Positions 1 through 9,871 of a stretch of DNA of 64,000 nt are shown here, in pieces. The stretch comes from Panagrolaimus kolymaensis (taxonomy: Eukaryota; Nematoda; Chromadorea; Rhabditida; Panagrolaimidae), in contig JAJQJQ010000025.1 of NCBI GenBank assembly GCA_028622995.1, positions 2,728,001 to 2,792,000 on the forward strand, in the 5' to 3' direction. Made by a program: the position numbers and the translations under genes. The notes under the pieces were generated by a model. It searched no databases. It was not told the DNA's origin and saw nothing but the letters and a program-made list of their open reading frames with translations. Position 1 is the stretch's first letter, and each line of letters starts with the position of its first letter.

Positions 1-1972
1 TGGAAATGTGACATTAGAATTTAAATCTGATGGAAGCATTAACCAAGGAGGCTTTACTGTTAGCAATGAAAAGCCTTGTAAGCTTTCTTTTTACCAAATT
101 TCATAAACCCAACGATCCATAATAATAAAAATTTAATGATTTTTTTTAGCTTGCAAATGTTTGAAAAATGAATTATTCTCAGCCTGTCAAATGGAAAGTT
201 TTTATTATGATACAGTGAACATTATGGAAAATTCTATTAATTCAGAATACTGTAGTAATATGAAATGTATGAACAAAGTAACCTACTTCTCTTCTTTGGC
301 ATAATTAAAAAAAATTGATAAAGCTTCTTTTTAGATATCTTACGATAAAGATTGTTCTCATCATACTATAATTTTAATTCCACGTCTTCGACTTAGATAT
401 TCTTCAAATGATTCGGTAAAAATATTAAAAAATGATAAAATTCTCGCTCAAATAAACCCGCAAACTCAACTTATTGATGATTATTTTTATAAGCAAACGG
501 ACAAAATTACCATAGATTTTCAATCTGATTCATCGACAGCTGGAATCTATCCAGCCCCTCAAGCTAAATTCGATATTTACTTACTCAAAAGTTTATTTTT
601 TTCTCATGCTTGTTGAAATAGATTTTATCGTTTTTTTTTCAGATTTAAAACCCAAAGTCATTTATTTGACTGAAACCAAGTTTACGCATACAATCGAATT
701 AACTTGGCTTAATTACGATATGATAACGGTAAATGCTCCAGTGAACTATACACTCGATATGTTTTTGATAGAAAAGGAAAAAGAATTCGAAACATTAGAT
801 ATGTCATATGTTTATGATTCAAACTCAACTTCAAATATGATTTCGAGGTTCCCTTCATTTTTTCACCTAATTTAAACGCTTCTTTTTTTATAGTTAATTT
901 ATTTTTTTAGACTTGATGAAATGCCATCGCATCCATTGTATAAACAACTTAAATATTATTCTTCTATTTCCGGTTCAATCACTTTGTTATTATTTTTTTT
1001 ATATCAAGCACAAGCTACAGTTTTCTTTCGTTTACGTGAGAGTATGTATTTAATTTTACAAAAAAAACTTAATATTTTAATTAATTCTATTTCTCTTTAG
1101 TTCATACAAAAAATTGTGCATCTACTAATAACGTGATAACACCTTTTGATTCTCCAGTTACATTTAATGCTTTATCAACAGGTTCCTGTTATTTGACAAT
1201 TATATATTGTTTCGATGTTGAATATTCAAATTTTTTAACAAATGCCAAAGAAAATATTTCATTTGTGAATGAAGTAGATCCTACACATGTAATATTTGAA
1301 TTCAAGTAAAAAATTTGTCGAAACTTTGAAAAATCATTTTGTTAATGATTTTCAGCTCTGAAACTGCGAACAAATGGCAAAAATTATATTTAAATGCCAT
1401 TGCTTATTCTTTTATTATTCCGCCAAATTCGACATTAAGTTTCGCATTAGCTCCAGTTAAATCTGGTAGGTTAAACAAATTTTTTCTTATTGTTTTTATA
1501 GTTTTTTTCTAAAAATCGATAAAATTGATTAATTTATAGAAGGAGAATTTTATTACTCTGCTGAGAAAGGAATCCTTACATCATACTTAGGTTTAGATCC
1601 TACTGATCACACAATATTCAGTTACACTCCAAAAATAGAGGTTCCACCCTATAAAAGTTGTAAATTAACAGCAAAATTTATTGATATTTCCCCGAATATT
1701 TCTATCACAGTTTGGACTAACAATGATAAAGTCATGTAAGAAATTTAAACTAAAATATCTGTAGAATATTTACTTTCAGCATCCCAGATCTTAATATTCC
1801 GTTAACAATGAAAAATTCTGCAAATAATACTATCTTCGTTGAAATAGAATATTCTGAATATAACCTTAGTCGACGGGGATATGTTATTGAATATGAAATT
1901 TTTACAGCAAATGCAAATAGACTTTTTTACTTGCCATTGCTTTATGTTTTCCTATTCTTATTACTTCTGTAA
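1..1972 (+). CDS. Secreted CUB-like-domain surface protein, 5' end missing
   Basis: The 3' part of a multi-exon gene that begins outside the window. Nine exons close in phase: 1-77, 150-277, 335-590, 643-847, 911-1041, 1101-1305, 1356-1465, 1540-1735, 1780-1972. The reading frame opens with a typical CUB-like end (VTLEFKSDGS, then GGF), and exon 3 has the same pattern again (ITIDFQSDSS), so at least two CUB-like modules are likely. There are many N-glycosylation sequons and a Cys-rich linker in exon 2. The last 16 or so residues are almost entirely hydrophobic and end at the stop, which fits a GPI-anchor signal or a tail membrane segment. Nematode CUB-like proteins are often secreted and pathogen-responsive; that role is inference here. 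The CUB assignment rests on short motifs and hydrophobic pattern, so it is moderate. Confidence 0.65.
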
Positions 1973-2455
1973 ATTGTAAACGTTACTTTGGACAAAATAC
2001 GTCTTTGTTAATTCATTCTTATGTAAGACAGCCTTCATTTCATCCAAATTCATTTCTTCCAAAATTATGAAATAACAAAAATAATGGGTCTACACTTTTT
2101 TGTGAACAGAGAATAATACAAAAAATTGATCATTTATTGTTGCATATCCCAAAATTTTCTCATTCAAAAAAGGGTTAAAAAAACATTAATCCATTGGGTT
2201 TTTTTGGTTGATGAAAAAAAGATATTCAAAAAATATCTTTTTCTTTTACTTTTTTGTTTTCCTAAACCAAAAAAGCAAAGCTTTTATATTTTATTTTTTC
2301 AAATCAACATTTATCAAGTTTATAATTAATCATTTATATGTGCACAGTGTAATATTGGCAAACATTTTCTAGATTCGATTGAAAAAGTTTAGTTTATTTC
2401 AGCGATTTTCATATAAATATTTTTATTCAAAAATTAAAAGAACAAAAACTAAAAG
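1973..2455. other. Intergenic, convergent 3' ends
   Basis: AT-rich spacer between the ends of the CUB-like gene and the CHK-kinase-like gene. A polyadenylation-type AATAAA for the minus-strand gene lies at about 2418-2429. The short plus-strand ORF at 2126-2329 is Lys/Phe-rich low complexity and is not supported. Confidence 0.5.
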
Positions 2456-2977
2456 TTAAACACCATATTTTTCGAAAACTTCTTTCATATCTCCATCAAG
2501 CAGTTTTGCAGCATCTTCAAATCCATGCAAGGCTTTGAGGACACCATAATCAAGGTACGCATCTTTGATAGCTTGATTTGGAATTTGTTTTTCAATAGCT
2601 TTTAATAAAAATGTTACACCGCATGTAAGCATATAAACTTGAGTTAAAAACATAATTTTATATTCTTTTTTTAATTTTTTAACTGTGAATGGAACTTTAC
2701 TGACATTTCCACCAAATTCTTTGGTTAAGCATTCCATATAATAATCAATTGCAAATTCTTCTGCTTGTCGACGAACTACTCCATCTGCGCACATGACTAA
2801 GAATCTCGCTAAATAGGCCATTGGTGAACCCTCAATAAATGTTTGCCAATCCACAAAAGCAGCAATGTCATTTTTAACGTCTCCGTTTACATCAATAGCC
2901 CACATAAAATTTCCTCCATGCATATCTCCATGGACTATAATAGGAGCCAAGTTTTGGTCTTTGTAAGATTGTGACAT
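2456..2977 (-). pseudogene. Truncated CHK-kinase-like (aminoglycoside-phosphotransferase fold) gene
   Basis: A 173-codon open frame that matches only the C-terminal half of the nematode CHK/ecdysteroid-kinase-like family (about 400 aa when complete). The catalytic loop HGDMHGGNF (HxDxxxxN type) and the metal-binding FVDWQ follow each other with normal spacing, and the helical C-lobe is intact to the stop. The ATP-binding N-lobe is missing: upstream there is only a short open stretch (about 3010-3110) and its frame does not join the ATG at 2977 through any good intron. I therefore call it a truncated gene or pseudogene. Transcription as a short protein cannot be excluded. Confidence 0.6.
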
Positions 2978-3449
2978 CTATGTATACAAAAAAGATATAA
3001 ATAAACCTTCACGTCCGCTTGTTTTATTAATATCGGCATGTGCGATTCCAGAAACATTTGAAGTTGCTTTATCGATTATGACATCTTGAGTTTTGCTCTT
3101 CCTAGTTTGCCAACCAGTTTATCAGTTTACGAACTTATTGAACAACAGAATATTTATTTATTTTTCATGAAAAATTTGTGAAACATTGTTTATCAAAGAT
3201 GTGTTTTTTAAAGCTTCTTTTAAAACCCGCCATATTTCACCTGAAATAATTTTTTTTGTGAGGAACTCTATTTTATAATTGGTTTTTTATCTTTGCTTCT
3301 TCAAAGCAGAAGGCGAAAGACAGATGTAAATTTTAATTAAAGAAAAGATTTTAAAAAGCAACTGTACACTTTTTTCTTAATACCAAAAACACATTTATGG
3401 GTTTTTGACACATTAAAAAAAATTTTGGCTCTCTAATCTTTTTAAAAAA
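2978..3449. other. Intergenic with possible N-terminal kinase remnant
   Basis: On the minus strand, 3110-3010 reads about 30 residues (including DINKTSGRE) that could be a relic of the missing N-lobe of the adjacent CHK-like gene, but it is out of phase with it. The rest is AT-rich with no coding signal. Confidence 0.3.
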
Positions 3450-4523
3450 ATGGAGGCACCAATTAATTCAACAAATTTTTTACCATCTCCAATAATGATA
3501 AATATTTATTTTTATTATTCATGTTTAATGTTATTTTTATCATGGCTCATTACACCTTTGTTATTTTATATAATTTTAACCCAATCAAAAAATATGAAAA
3601 GTTTCAAATGGTTAATTCTAAATCATTCATTTTGGTGTTTAACATTTGAAACATTTTTATCAACCATTAAACCAGTTTTTTTGGCTCCTGCAATTGCTGG
3701 ATTCCCATTGGGAGTATTTCAAAATATTGGAAATTATCATATTACTGCTATTTTTGTTTTTATTGTTAGTGTATTATTTGGCCATACAGGGGTATCATTA
3801 GTTGTATCTTTGCTATGTCGATATATGTTTATATTTCCAAGCTTTTTAAATCGAATATTAAATACAAAAAAAGTTGTGATCATATTTATTTTTGTAATTA
3901 TTAGTTTGTATGGAATGAGCGCATTTTTCATTTATTATATGTTTTCTATTAATCAAAATAATATGTGCCATATGACAATTTCTGAGGAACCATCATTAGA
4001 TTATTTTATTCTTAGTGAACCTGCTCTAGTTTTTGTACCATATTCATTTTCAAAAATGCCCCTTTATATTATTATGCAATGTTGGAGGATTATTTAATAA
4101 AATTTGCTTTTTTTTAAGTTTTTTCATTTTCTTTTAAAGTCATTCAAAACTCTGTCAGCCACAGCTAAGCTAAGGCGATCTTTACTTTTAAGTGCCGTGG
4201 TGCAAATTTTACTTTCAAGTATACTTTTATTTTTTCCATGGATATGCCTGGTTGCTTGCCTATATTTTCGAATTCAAAATTCTTCAAACTTTATATGTTT
4301 GTGTCTTTGTTTAATTGTTACTCATTCTTTCGCCGAATCTTTATCAAGTTTAATATTAATTGCGCCTTATAGAAAATATGTAATAAGTTTATGCCCCAAA
4401 TTCTTTTTCAAATCAAAACCTAAAAATTCAAATATGGCAAATACTCCATCACGAATAACCTTTAACGAACTTTCCACTTTTCACGAAATAAATTTAAAAA
4501 TTTTGCCATTTAGTAAATTGTAG
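3450..4523 (+). pseudogene. SRH-type serpentine chemoreceptor with disrupted TM5
   Basis: Two same-frame open segments (3450-4097 and about 4104-4523) together make a nematode SRH-like seven-helix receptor. Typical SRH features are visible: ILTQSKNMKSFKW after TM1, a Pro-rich segment LAPAIAGFPLG, and PYRKYVI after TM7. Between the segments the frame reads stops. Comparison with the inverted copy at 6838-7345 explains this: relative to that copy, this gene lacks about 5 nt near 4070 and 1 nt near 4115, so the frame is lost inside TM5 and then regained. No intron removes the stops. It is most likely a recently disabled receptor; an assembly error is possible but would need two independent errors. 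Confidence 0.7.
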
Positions 4524-5416
4524 TGGGAGCTACTTAAAAAAACAAAATTTACTAGAGAATAAAAACTCAAACGGAGCATTCTTTTTTTTCTTGCTATCTT
4601 GATGTTGTTGAAAAGGAAAAAAAATAAACAACGATTTTTATGGGGGAAGAAATTATATTTTTTGCTTTTTATATTCCTTTATAAAAAAATTATTTCTTTG
4701 TTTTTCTATTCATAAGCAAGGGTTGATCAATAAATTCATGGTTGATATTAAAAAAAAAACAGATGCTGCACAAACCACATCAGGCTTTAGCGCTTTTTTC
4801 AGGAGACCTAACATTAATTTTTTTTACAACTAAAACGGAATAAATTTTAATTTTCGTGAATAGTAAAATAAAAAGTTAAAGGAAATTTTTTTGTGCGTTT
4901 CTTGACATATTTATGGAAAGGCAAAAAAAAAAGCAACCAACTTTTTTCAGTAAAGGTTGTGATGTTTTCAAAATATGGATAAAGCTGTCATAGAGAGAAA
5001 GGTGTCAAAGAAAAAAGATTATGAAATGAAAGAAATGAAAGAACCATCTGCTATGTTTGACCTTTTGCTTCTTTCCTTTTTTCACACTCACTTTCAACGA
5101 ACTTTTATTCAATGCAAAAAAAAGAAAGGAAATAAAATAACAAAATATCATTGTTTTCAATTTTTGATTTCCGCTGACAACTTTTTGGTAGAAAAGTTTT
5201 TTATCTTTTATTTTTTTGAATATTTCAAAGGCGCATTTTTATTTTATTTTTCTTTAAAATTGTATTAAATCGATAAATAAAAATTTGTTAAAAGTTGCAA
5301 AAAAGAATTTTTCATAAAGAATACTTTATTTTTTTCCAGTAGCAAAACATCAATTTTTAGAAAATTAACTTTTTTCTAGATTGTTTAGTAATTACTTGTT
5401 TTTTTTAAATTAAAGT
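4524..5416. other. Intergenic
   Basis: AT-rich, poly-A/T-rich spacer between two SRH genes. The ORF at 4975-5268 is Lys/Phe-rich low complexity with no recognisable family. No other signal seen. Confidence 0.5.
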
Positions 5417-6497
5417 ATGGCAGAAGCGGAAAATATTAATTCTACTGAAATTTTCAATCAAAGTTTAATTTCAAGTATTTTATATATTTTTGAAGCAATT
5501 TCAATCATTTCCATTTTGTTTAGTATAATTTTAATTATAATTATAATAACAAAAACTCCAAAATCAATGAAAAGTTTTAAAATATTTTTACTTCTATATG
5601 CATTCGTATCATTATTATTTGAAATTACTTTTGCATTATATTTTCCAATTGCCCTTCATCCCTTTGCTTTTCTCTATCCTGCTGGAATAGCAAATCAATG
5701 GTCGCCAAATGCTGCATTAACATTATTATTATTTCTTGCTTATATTGCGATGACCTTAATGGATTGTTGCTTAGGAATGGTAACGGAACGCTTTTTTGCA
5801 ATGCATTCAAGCGTTCATTCAAAAAAAACCATTGATTATTTTTGGAATTTTTGCTTTTAGTAGTTTTTGCTTTTTTTCTATTTCTTTGACATTTATTTAT
5901 AATGAATCTTGGAAATACAAAATTTTTTTACATTCATATGAAATTGAAAATATTCTTGTTAAACATTTTATTAAAGTTCCTATCAATATTAATAATGTTA
6001 TTGGAATTGGTGGAACAATCCATACATTTCCATTACCTATATTATGTGTTGGAATCTTTGGTAGTGCTCGAATTGTTATTATAGTTATACTTTTAATACT
6101 TAATGCAGTGAAATCAAAAAATCTTGGATCTACGATGTCACAACGTCTTCAATTAAAAAACAAGATGCTTCTTCGAGTCACGTATACCCAATTTTTTGGG
6201 TTCGGTTTTCTCTTAAGTGGCCCGATGTTTGTCATGGTTATAATTTATGTTTTAGTTAAAGAACCAAGTAGTCAAACTTTTTTCTTCTGCGTTGGAATTA
6301 TAAATTGTTTTGGCTTATATGATTCTATTGCAACCGTAATCTTTATTAAACCTTATTATGATTTTTTTACGAGATGTATTAAATTTGTTTATAACTATAG
6401 GAATTTACAAATTGTTTCACCTATTTTAAGTGTAACAACTAGAAGAGCATCGTCAATAAATCTTAATTTCATAAACTATCGACTAGCGAGAACTTAA
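5417..6497 (+). pseudogene. SRH-type chemoreceptor with one-base frameshift in an A8 run
   Basis: A single-exon SRH-like receptor of about 360 codons. The first part (5417-5860) contains TM1, the TKTPKSMKSFK signature loop, TM2 and TM3 ending in ERFFAMH. The rest (to 6497) is in the next frame and carries TM4 to TM7, a long third loop with SQRLQLKNKMLLR, and IKPYYDFF near TM7, where SRH proteins have PYR. The switch falls on eight consecutive A at 5821-5828; seven A would give one uninterrupted receptor. The length is right for the family, and the rest of both halves looks selectively maintained, so this may be a very young null allele or a homopolymer error in the assembly. Confidence 0.75.
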
Positions 6498-6837
6498 TTT
6501 AAATTATAAAACTTATCAAAGCTTCGTCGCACTTCTTGTCTCGATTGATTTCCTCAAAAGTTTCATAAAATTGTTAATAAACGTTTCTTTTGTTGTTTCA
6601 ATAAATTTATTATTTGTCTCTTTGTTTACATAATCTTAAAATTATTGCAAAAGAAAAAGCACATTATGGAATAAATTTTTTATAAAATATTGAACGACCA
6701 TTTTCTAGAATAACTTTCAAATCAATATTATGTAAAAATGGAAATGATATTAAAAAATTATTATTATGCAAACAAAAAATACAATTAAAGAATTAAAAAT
6801 TGTTGCTGTATTTAAAAAACAATGAAAAAAGTTAACT
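6498..6837. other. Intergenic
   Basis: Spacer with AATAAATTT polyadenylation-like sequence near 6600. Nothing else recognised. Confidence 0.4.
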
Positions 6838-7345
6838 CTACAATTTACTGAATGACAAAAGTTTCAAATTAATTTGTGTAAAACTTGAAAGTTCATTAAA
6901 AGTTGTTTGAGATGGAGTATTTGCCAGTGTTGAATTTTTTATTGACTTTGGGGGTAAAAAATATTAGGGGCATAAACTTATCACATATTTTCTATAAGGC
7001 ACAATTAAAATTAAACTTGACAATGATTCGGCGAAAGAAAGAGTAACAATTAAACAAAGACACAAACATATAAAGTTTGAAGAACTTTGAATGGCAAGTT
7101 ACGAGGCATAACCATGGAAAAAATAAAAGTATACTTGAAGGAAAAATTTGCACCACGGCACTTAAAAGTAAAGATAGCTTTAGCTTAGTTGTGGTTGACA
7201 TAGTTTTGAATGACTTTAAAAGAAAATGAAAAAACGTTAAAAAAAAAGCAAATTCCATTAAATAATCCTCCAACATTAAATAATAATATAATTAAAAGGG
7301 GCATTTTTGAAAATGAATATGGTACAAAAACTAATACGGGTTCAA
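6838..7345 (-). pseudogene. Inverted 3' fragment of an SRH chemoreceptor gene
   Basis: Read on the minus strand this is a close copy of 4023-4525, covering TM5 to the stop codon of the SRH gene at 3450. TM5 is intact here (FSKMPLLIILLF, then NVGGLFNG), unlike in the other copy. Downstream an 11-nt deletion (around 7094) breaks the frame before TM7. No upstream TM1-TM4 sequence exists; the homology stops within the end of the Tyr-rich gene at about 7345. This is a partial inverted duplication and not a functional receptor. Confidence 0.75.
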
Positions 7346-7903
7346 GGAAGCATTTGTTTCCAAAAATGGCGTGTCGCCGCTTTCACTACTGCCCTCATAA
7401 ATGACAGATCCACATTTAACTGTACAAGATCCAGCAATACATATTTTAGTTTTTGGGGCACATATTGTAGTTTGACCATCATGATAACTATAGCCCTGAG
7501 AGGTTTGTCCAGCGAATTGATTTACTCCCCGATTATAATTTTGATACCAATTGTTATAAGCGCTATTGGGATAATAATTACCATCGGAAGCTCGATAATA
7601 CCCACTATAACTTGTTGATGGTTGTTGATAGTTGTAATTGTAATTATTATTATTACTATAGGCATTGTTCGGATAATAATATCCATTTGAGGCTAGATAA
7701 TATCCATTGTTGTAGCTGGATGGCTGCTGATAGTTATATCCATTATAGCCTTGTGTTTGGGTACCATAAGTGCTAGGCTGTTGATATTGTTGGCCATAAT
7801 TTCGATAATAATAATTATTATTATAAGAGTATTGAGAATTGACTGCTAAAATTAAAAACAATAAAAAGCACAAACTAATAATTTGCACTTTTGGGTACAT
7901 CAT
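7331..7903 (-). CDS. Secreted Tyr/Asn-rich repeat protein
   Basis: A single-exon gene for 190 aa. It starts with a clear signal peptide (hydrophobic core IISLCFLLFLILAV, likely cut before Q24). The mature part is very rich in Tyr, Asn, Gln and Ser with two degenerate units of about 37 residues, each containing NYQQPS, then GYY.AS.G.YYPN.AY. A short tail with four Cys (TTICAPKTKICIAGSCTVKC) follows. The composition resembles cuticle, eggshell or silk-like matrix proteins; that function is inference. The last dozen codons and the stop fall in the SRH fragment that abuts it, so the original C-terminus has probably been replaced. A TATAAATA box lies 45 nt before the ATG. Confidence 0.75.
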   Translation of the reverse strand: MMYPKVQIISLCFLLFLILAVNSQYSYNNNYYYRNYGQQYQQPSTYGTQTQGYNGYNYQQPSSYNNGYYLASNGYYYPNNAYSNNNNYNYNYQQPSTSYSGYYRASDGNYYPNSAYNNWYQNYNRGVNQFAGQTSQGYSYHDGQTTICAPKTKICIAGSCTVKCGSVIYEGSSESGDTPFLETNASLNPY

Positions 7904-8253
7904 TTTTTTTAGTTTGGTTCGATAAAGATTGTAGTCTCATTGCTGAGTATTTATAGGTGCAAATCAAACCACATTTAAAAGTTTAAACGTCTTGTTGGCT
8001 GCTCCTTTGGCGAATCATAAACTCCAGTCTTCGCGCAAGAAATAAAAATCGCAGTAAACAAAAGTGTAAAAAATTGTAAAGATACCCAAAAAGAGAGAAA
8101 GTTGGTTATCGAACAGCGTTGATTGTGATTTGCTGAATGAAAAAAATATGTGTTGTTAACTACATAAACAATTTTTTACAATATCATGAACTCTATTTCC
8201 GCATTTTTTTGACTATTTGCTACATTATTTGTTTTTATTTTTTTAATATATTT
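7904..8253. other. Upstream region of the Tyr-rich gene
   Basis: Apart from the TATA box, AT-rich with no coding signal. The ORF at 8137-8397 runs into the left arm of the neighbouring MITE-like element and is not a gene. Confidence 0.4.
7948..7955 (-). promoter_or_regulatory. TATA box of the Tyr-rich gene
   Basis: TATAAATA on the minus strand, 45 nt upstream of the ATG at 7903, a typical core-promoter position for a short non-trans-spliced leader. Confidence 0.45.
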
Positions 8254-8884
8254 CAAATTTGGGCACTTTTGCTGTTTTCCCACCCCATTTTTCGGATTTT
8301 TCAATTTTCAAATTTTTTCATTCTTTCGAAGGAAAATGCAAGAGAAAGTGAAATTTGCATAAGTTTTTCTTGGCTAACTTTACTCATCAAAGTCTAAAGA
8401 ATTTTAAAATCTTGGGAATATTATAGTTTATCAGGATTCTCATTGGAAATGGGATCCTCAATCTTGTATTTGGTATATCTGACTCAGAGCGAGATTTATT
8501 ACTAGTTTCGTCTATTCGACTGTGAAACAAATATAAAACATTTATGAGTAAATATCGAGAATTAGAATCCTATTAATTAAGAAGAGTCGTTAGTTTCTTC
8601 AACTTAAAAAAAAAAAGATATTTTGGGGTGGGAAAACAGCAAAAGAAGGCTATAGCGACCTATTGCTGTTTTCCCACCCCACTTTTGGAATACGAAAAAT
8701 ATGCAAAATTTCCTCATTTCAATATCATTCAATTTGAAAGCTAGTGATTTGTTGCTTCTGTAGTCGAGTGGTTAGCGCGCGAGACTTCAGAAAGCAGGGA
8801 AAATTTCGAATTCTTCGAGTGAAAACTTGGAAATTGAAAAATCCGAAAAATGGGGTGGGAAAACAGCAAAAGTACCCAAATTTG
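8254..8884. mobile_element. MITE-like element with about 66-bp terminal inverted repeats
   Basis: The left end (8255 onward) and the right end (8883 backward) are near-identical inverted repeats of about 66 bp beginning AAATTTGGG(C/T)ACTTTTG. The 18-mer TTGCTGTTTTCCCACCCC occurs four times in alternating orientation: 8269-8286 (+), 8625-8642 (-), 8663-8680 (+), 8852-8869 (-). The two inner copies form their own hairpin, so the structure looks like two nested or head-to-head elements. There is no transposase frame, so it would be non-autonomous. Target-site duplication was not clear. Confidence 0.7.
8757..8822 (+). other. tRNA-like (pol III A/B box) remnant inside the element
   Basis: TAGTCGAGTGG fits the internal A box of eukaryotic tRNAs and TTTCGAATTC about 45 nt later resembles the B box. 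Acceptor and anticodon stems do not pair properly, so it is not a functional tRNA; a tRNA-derived piece of a SINE or of the MITE is the best reading. Confidence 0.35.
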
Positions 8885-9871
8885 GTAAACTAACGAAAAA
8901 GTTATCTAATTTTATTAAAGAAAATACTGAATAAATTCTAGCAAAATTTTTTTAACCTTCTAGTTTATTTCATTTTTTATAGTTAACCTTGGTTTCATCG
9001 ATGATTACAACGGCTTTAATCAAAAAACAACATAAAAATGGAAACTTTCGAGTTAACTGGGTGGACGCGAACTATGAAGAACATAAAATTTTTTGTCCCA
9101 ACTGCAATTTAAAACCTAATTCAAAATGTAAAAATTTTAGAAGCTAGAAAAGGGGCATTGTTATTGTCAAAGTATTTAGAAATTTCAAGTTCCTTAACAT
9201 ATTCACGGTAACCATCCAATATGTTCGTTATTACATATAATGACATACTTTTCTTGTTAATCATTTCAAGATTTGAATAAAAAAATTTGGTTTACTTTTG
9301 TTATAATAAAAATAATTTTATTAAATCTATAACTACAATTCGAAAATTCCTAATTTTTGTTTTATTACAATTTTTTTTGATATCAACAGGACTGTTATTT
9401 TGTTTAAAAATTGTTTTTTTGCTATCAAGAAAAAACAGATTTTTAAACACAAAAAGCGTGTGAAAAAAAAAATGAATCAATAATTTTGGAATAATTTATT
9501 GTTTCTTGTTTTAAAAATGCTAAATTAAAAGTCATGGAACAAAGTCAAAAAATTTTAACAGACAACAAAAAGAGTGATGGTCTTAATGAAACATAATTCT
9601 ATGTAAATCTCCAGCTTTTGTCTATCATTTTTTTTACATTGACAGAAATGTTTTCAGTTTTGAAACATTTTTTATTTTATGAAAAAAAGAATAAAAAATA
9701 TTTGAGTTTGTGCCTTTATTTGAAATTTATTATTATAAAAAGTTAAAAAGAAACGAGTGAAAGAAGAAAAAAAATAGAAAAGAATTTTAACGGTGTATTT
9801 TTACTTAAGTTTTATTATTTTTATTGAAAGTGGTTAATGGGAATTTTTGTTATAAAATTTTATTTTAAATT
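8885..9871. other. Intergenic, upstream of the P-glycoprotein gene
   Basis: About 1 kb of AT-rich DNA with no coding frame. The promoter of the transporter gene presumably lies here, but no motif stood out. Confidence 0.4.

Noticed and set aside
278..334. GC-AG intron starting at 299
   Set aside because: A canonical GTAACC donor at 278 gives the same phase and a normal 57-nt intron, so the GC donor is unnecessary.
4975..5268. 97-codon plus-strand ORF
   Set aside because: Lys/Phe-rich low complexity typical of AT-rich intergenic DNA.
8757..8822. Functional tRNA gene
   Set aside because: A and B box-like motifs are there, but acceptor and anticodon stems do not pair.
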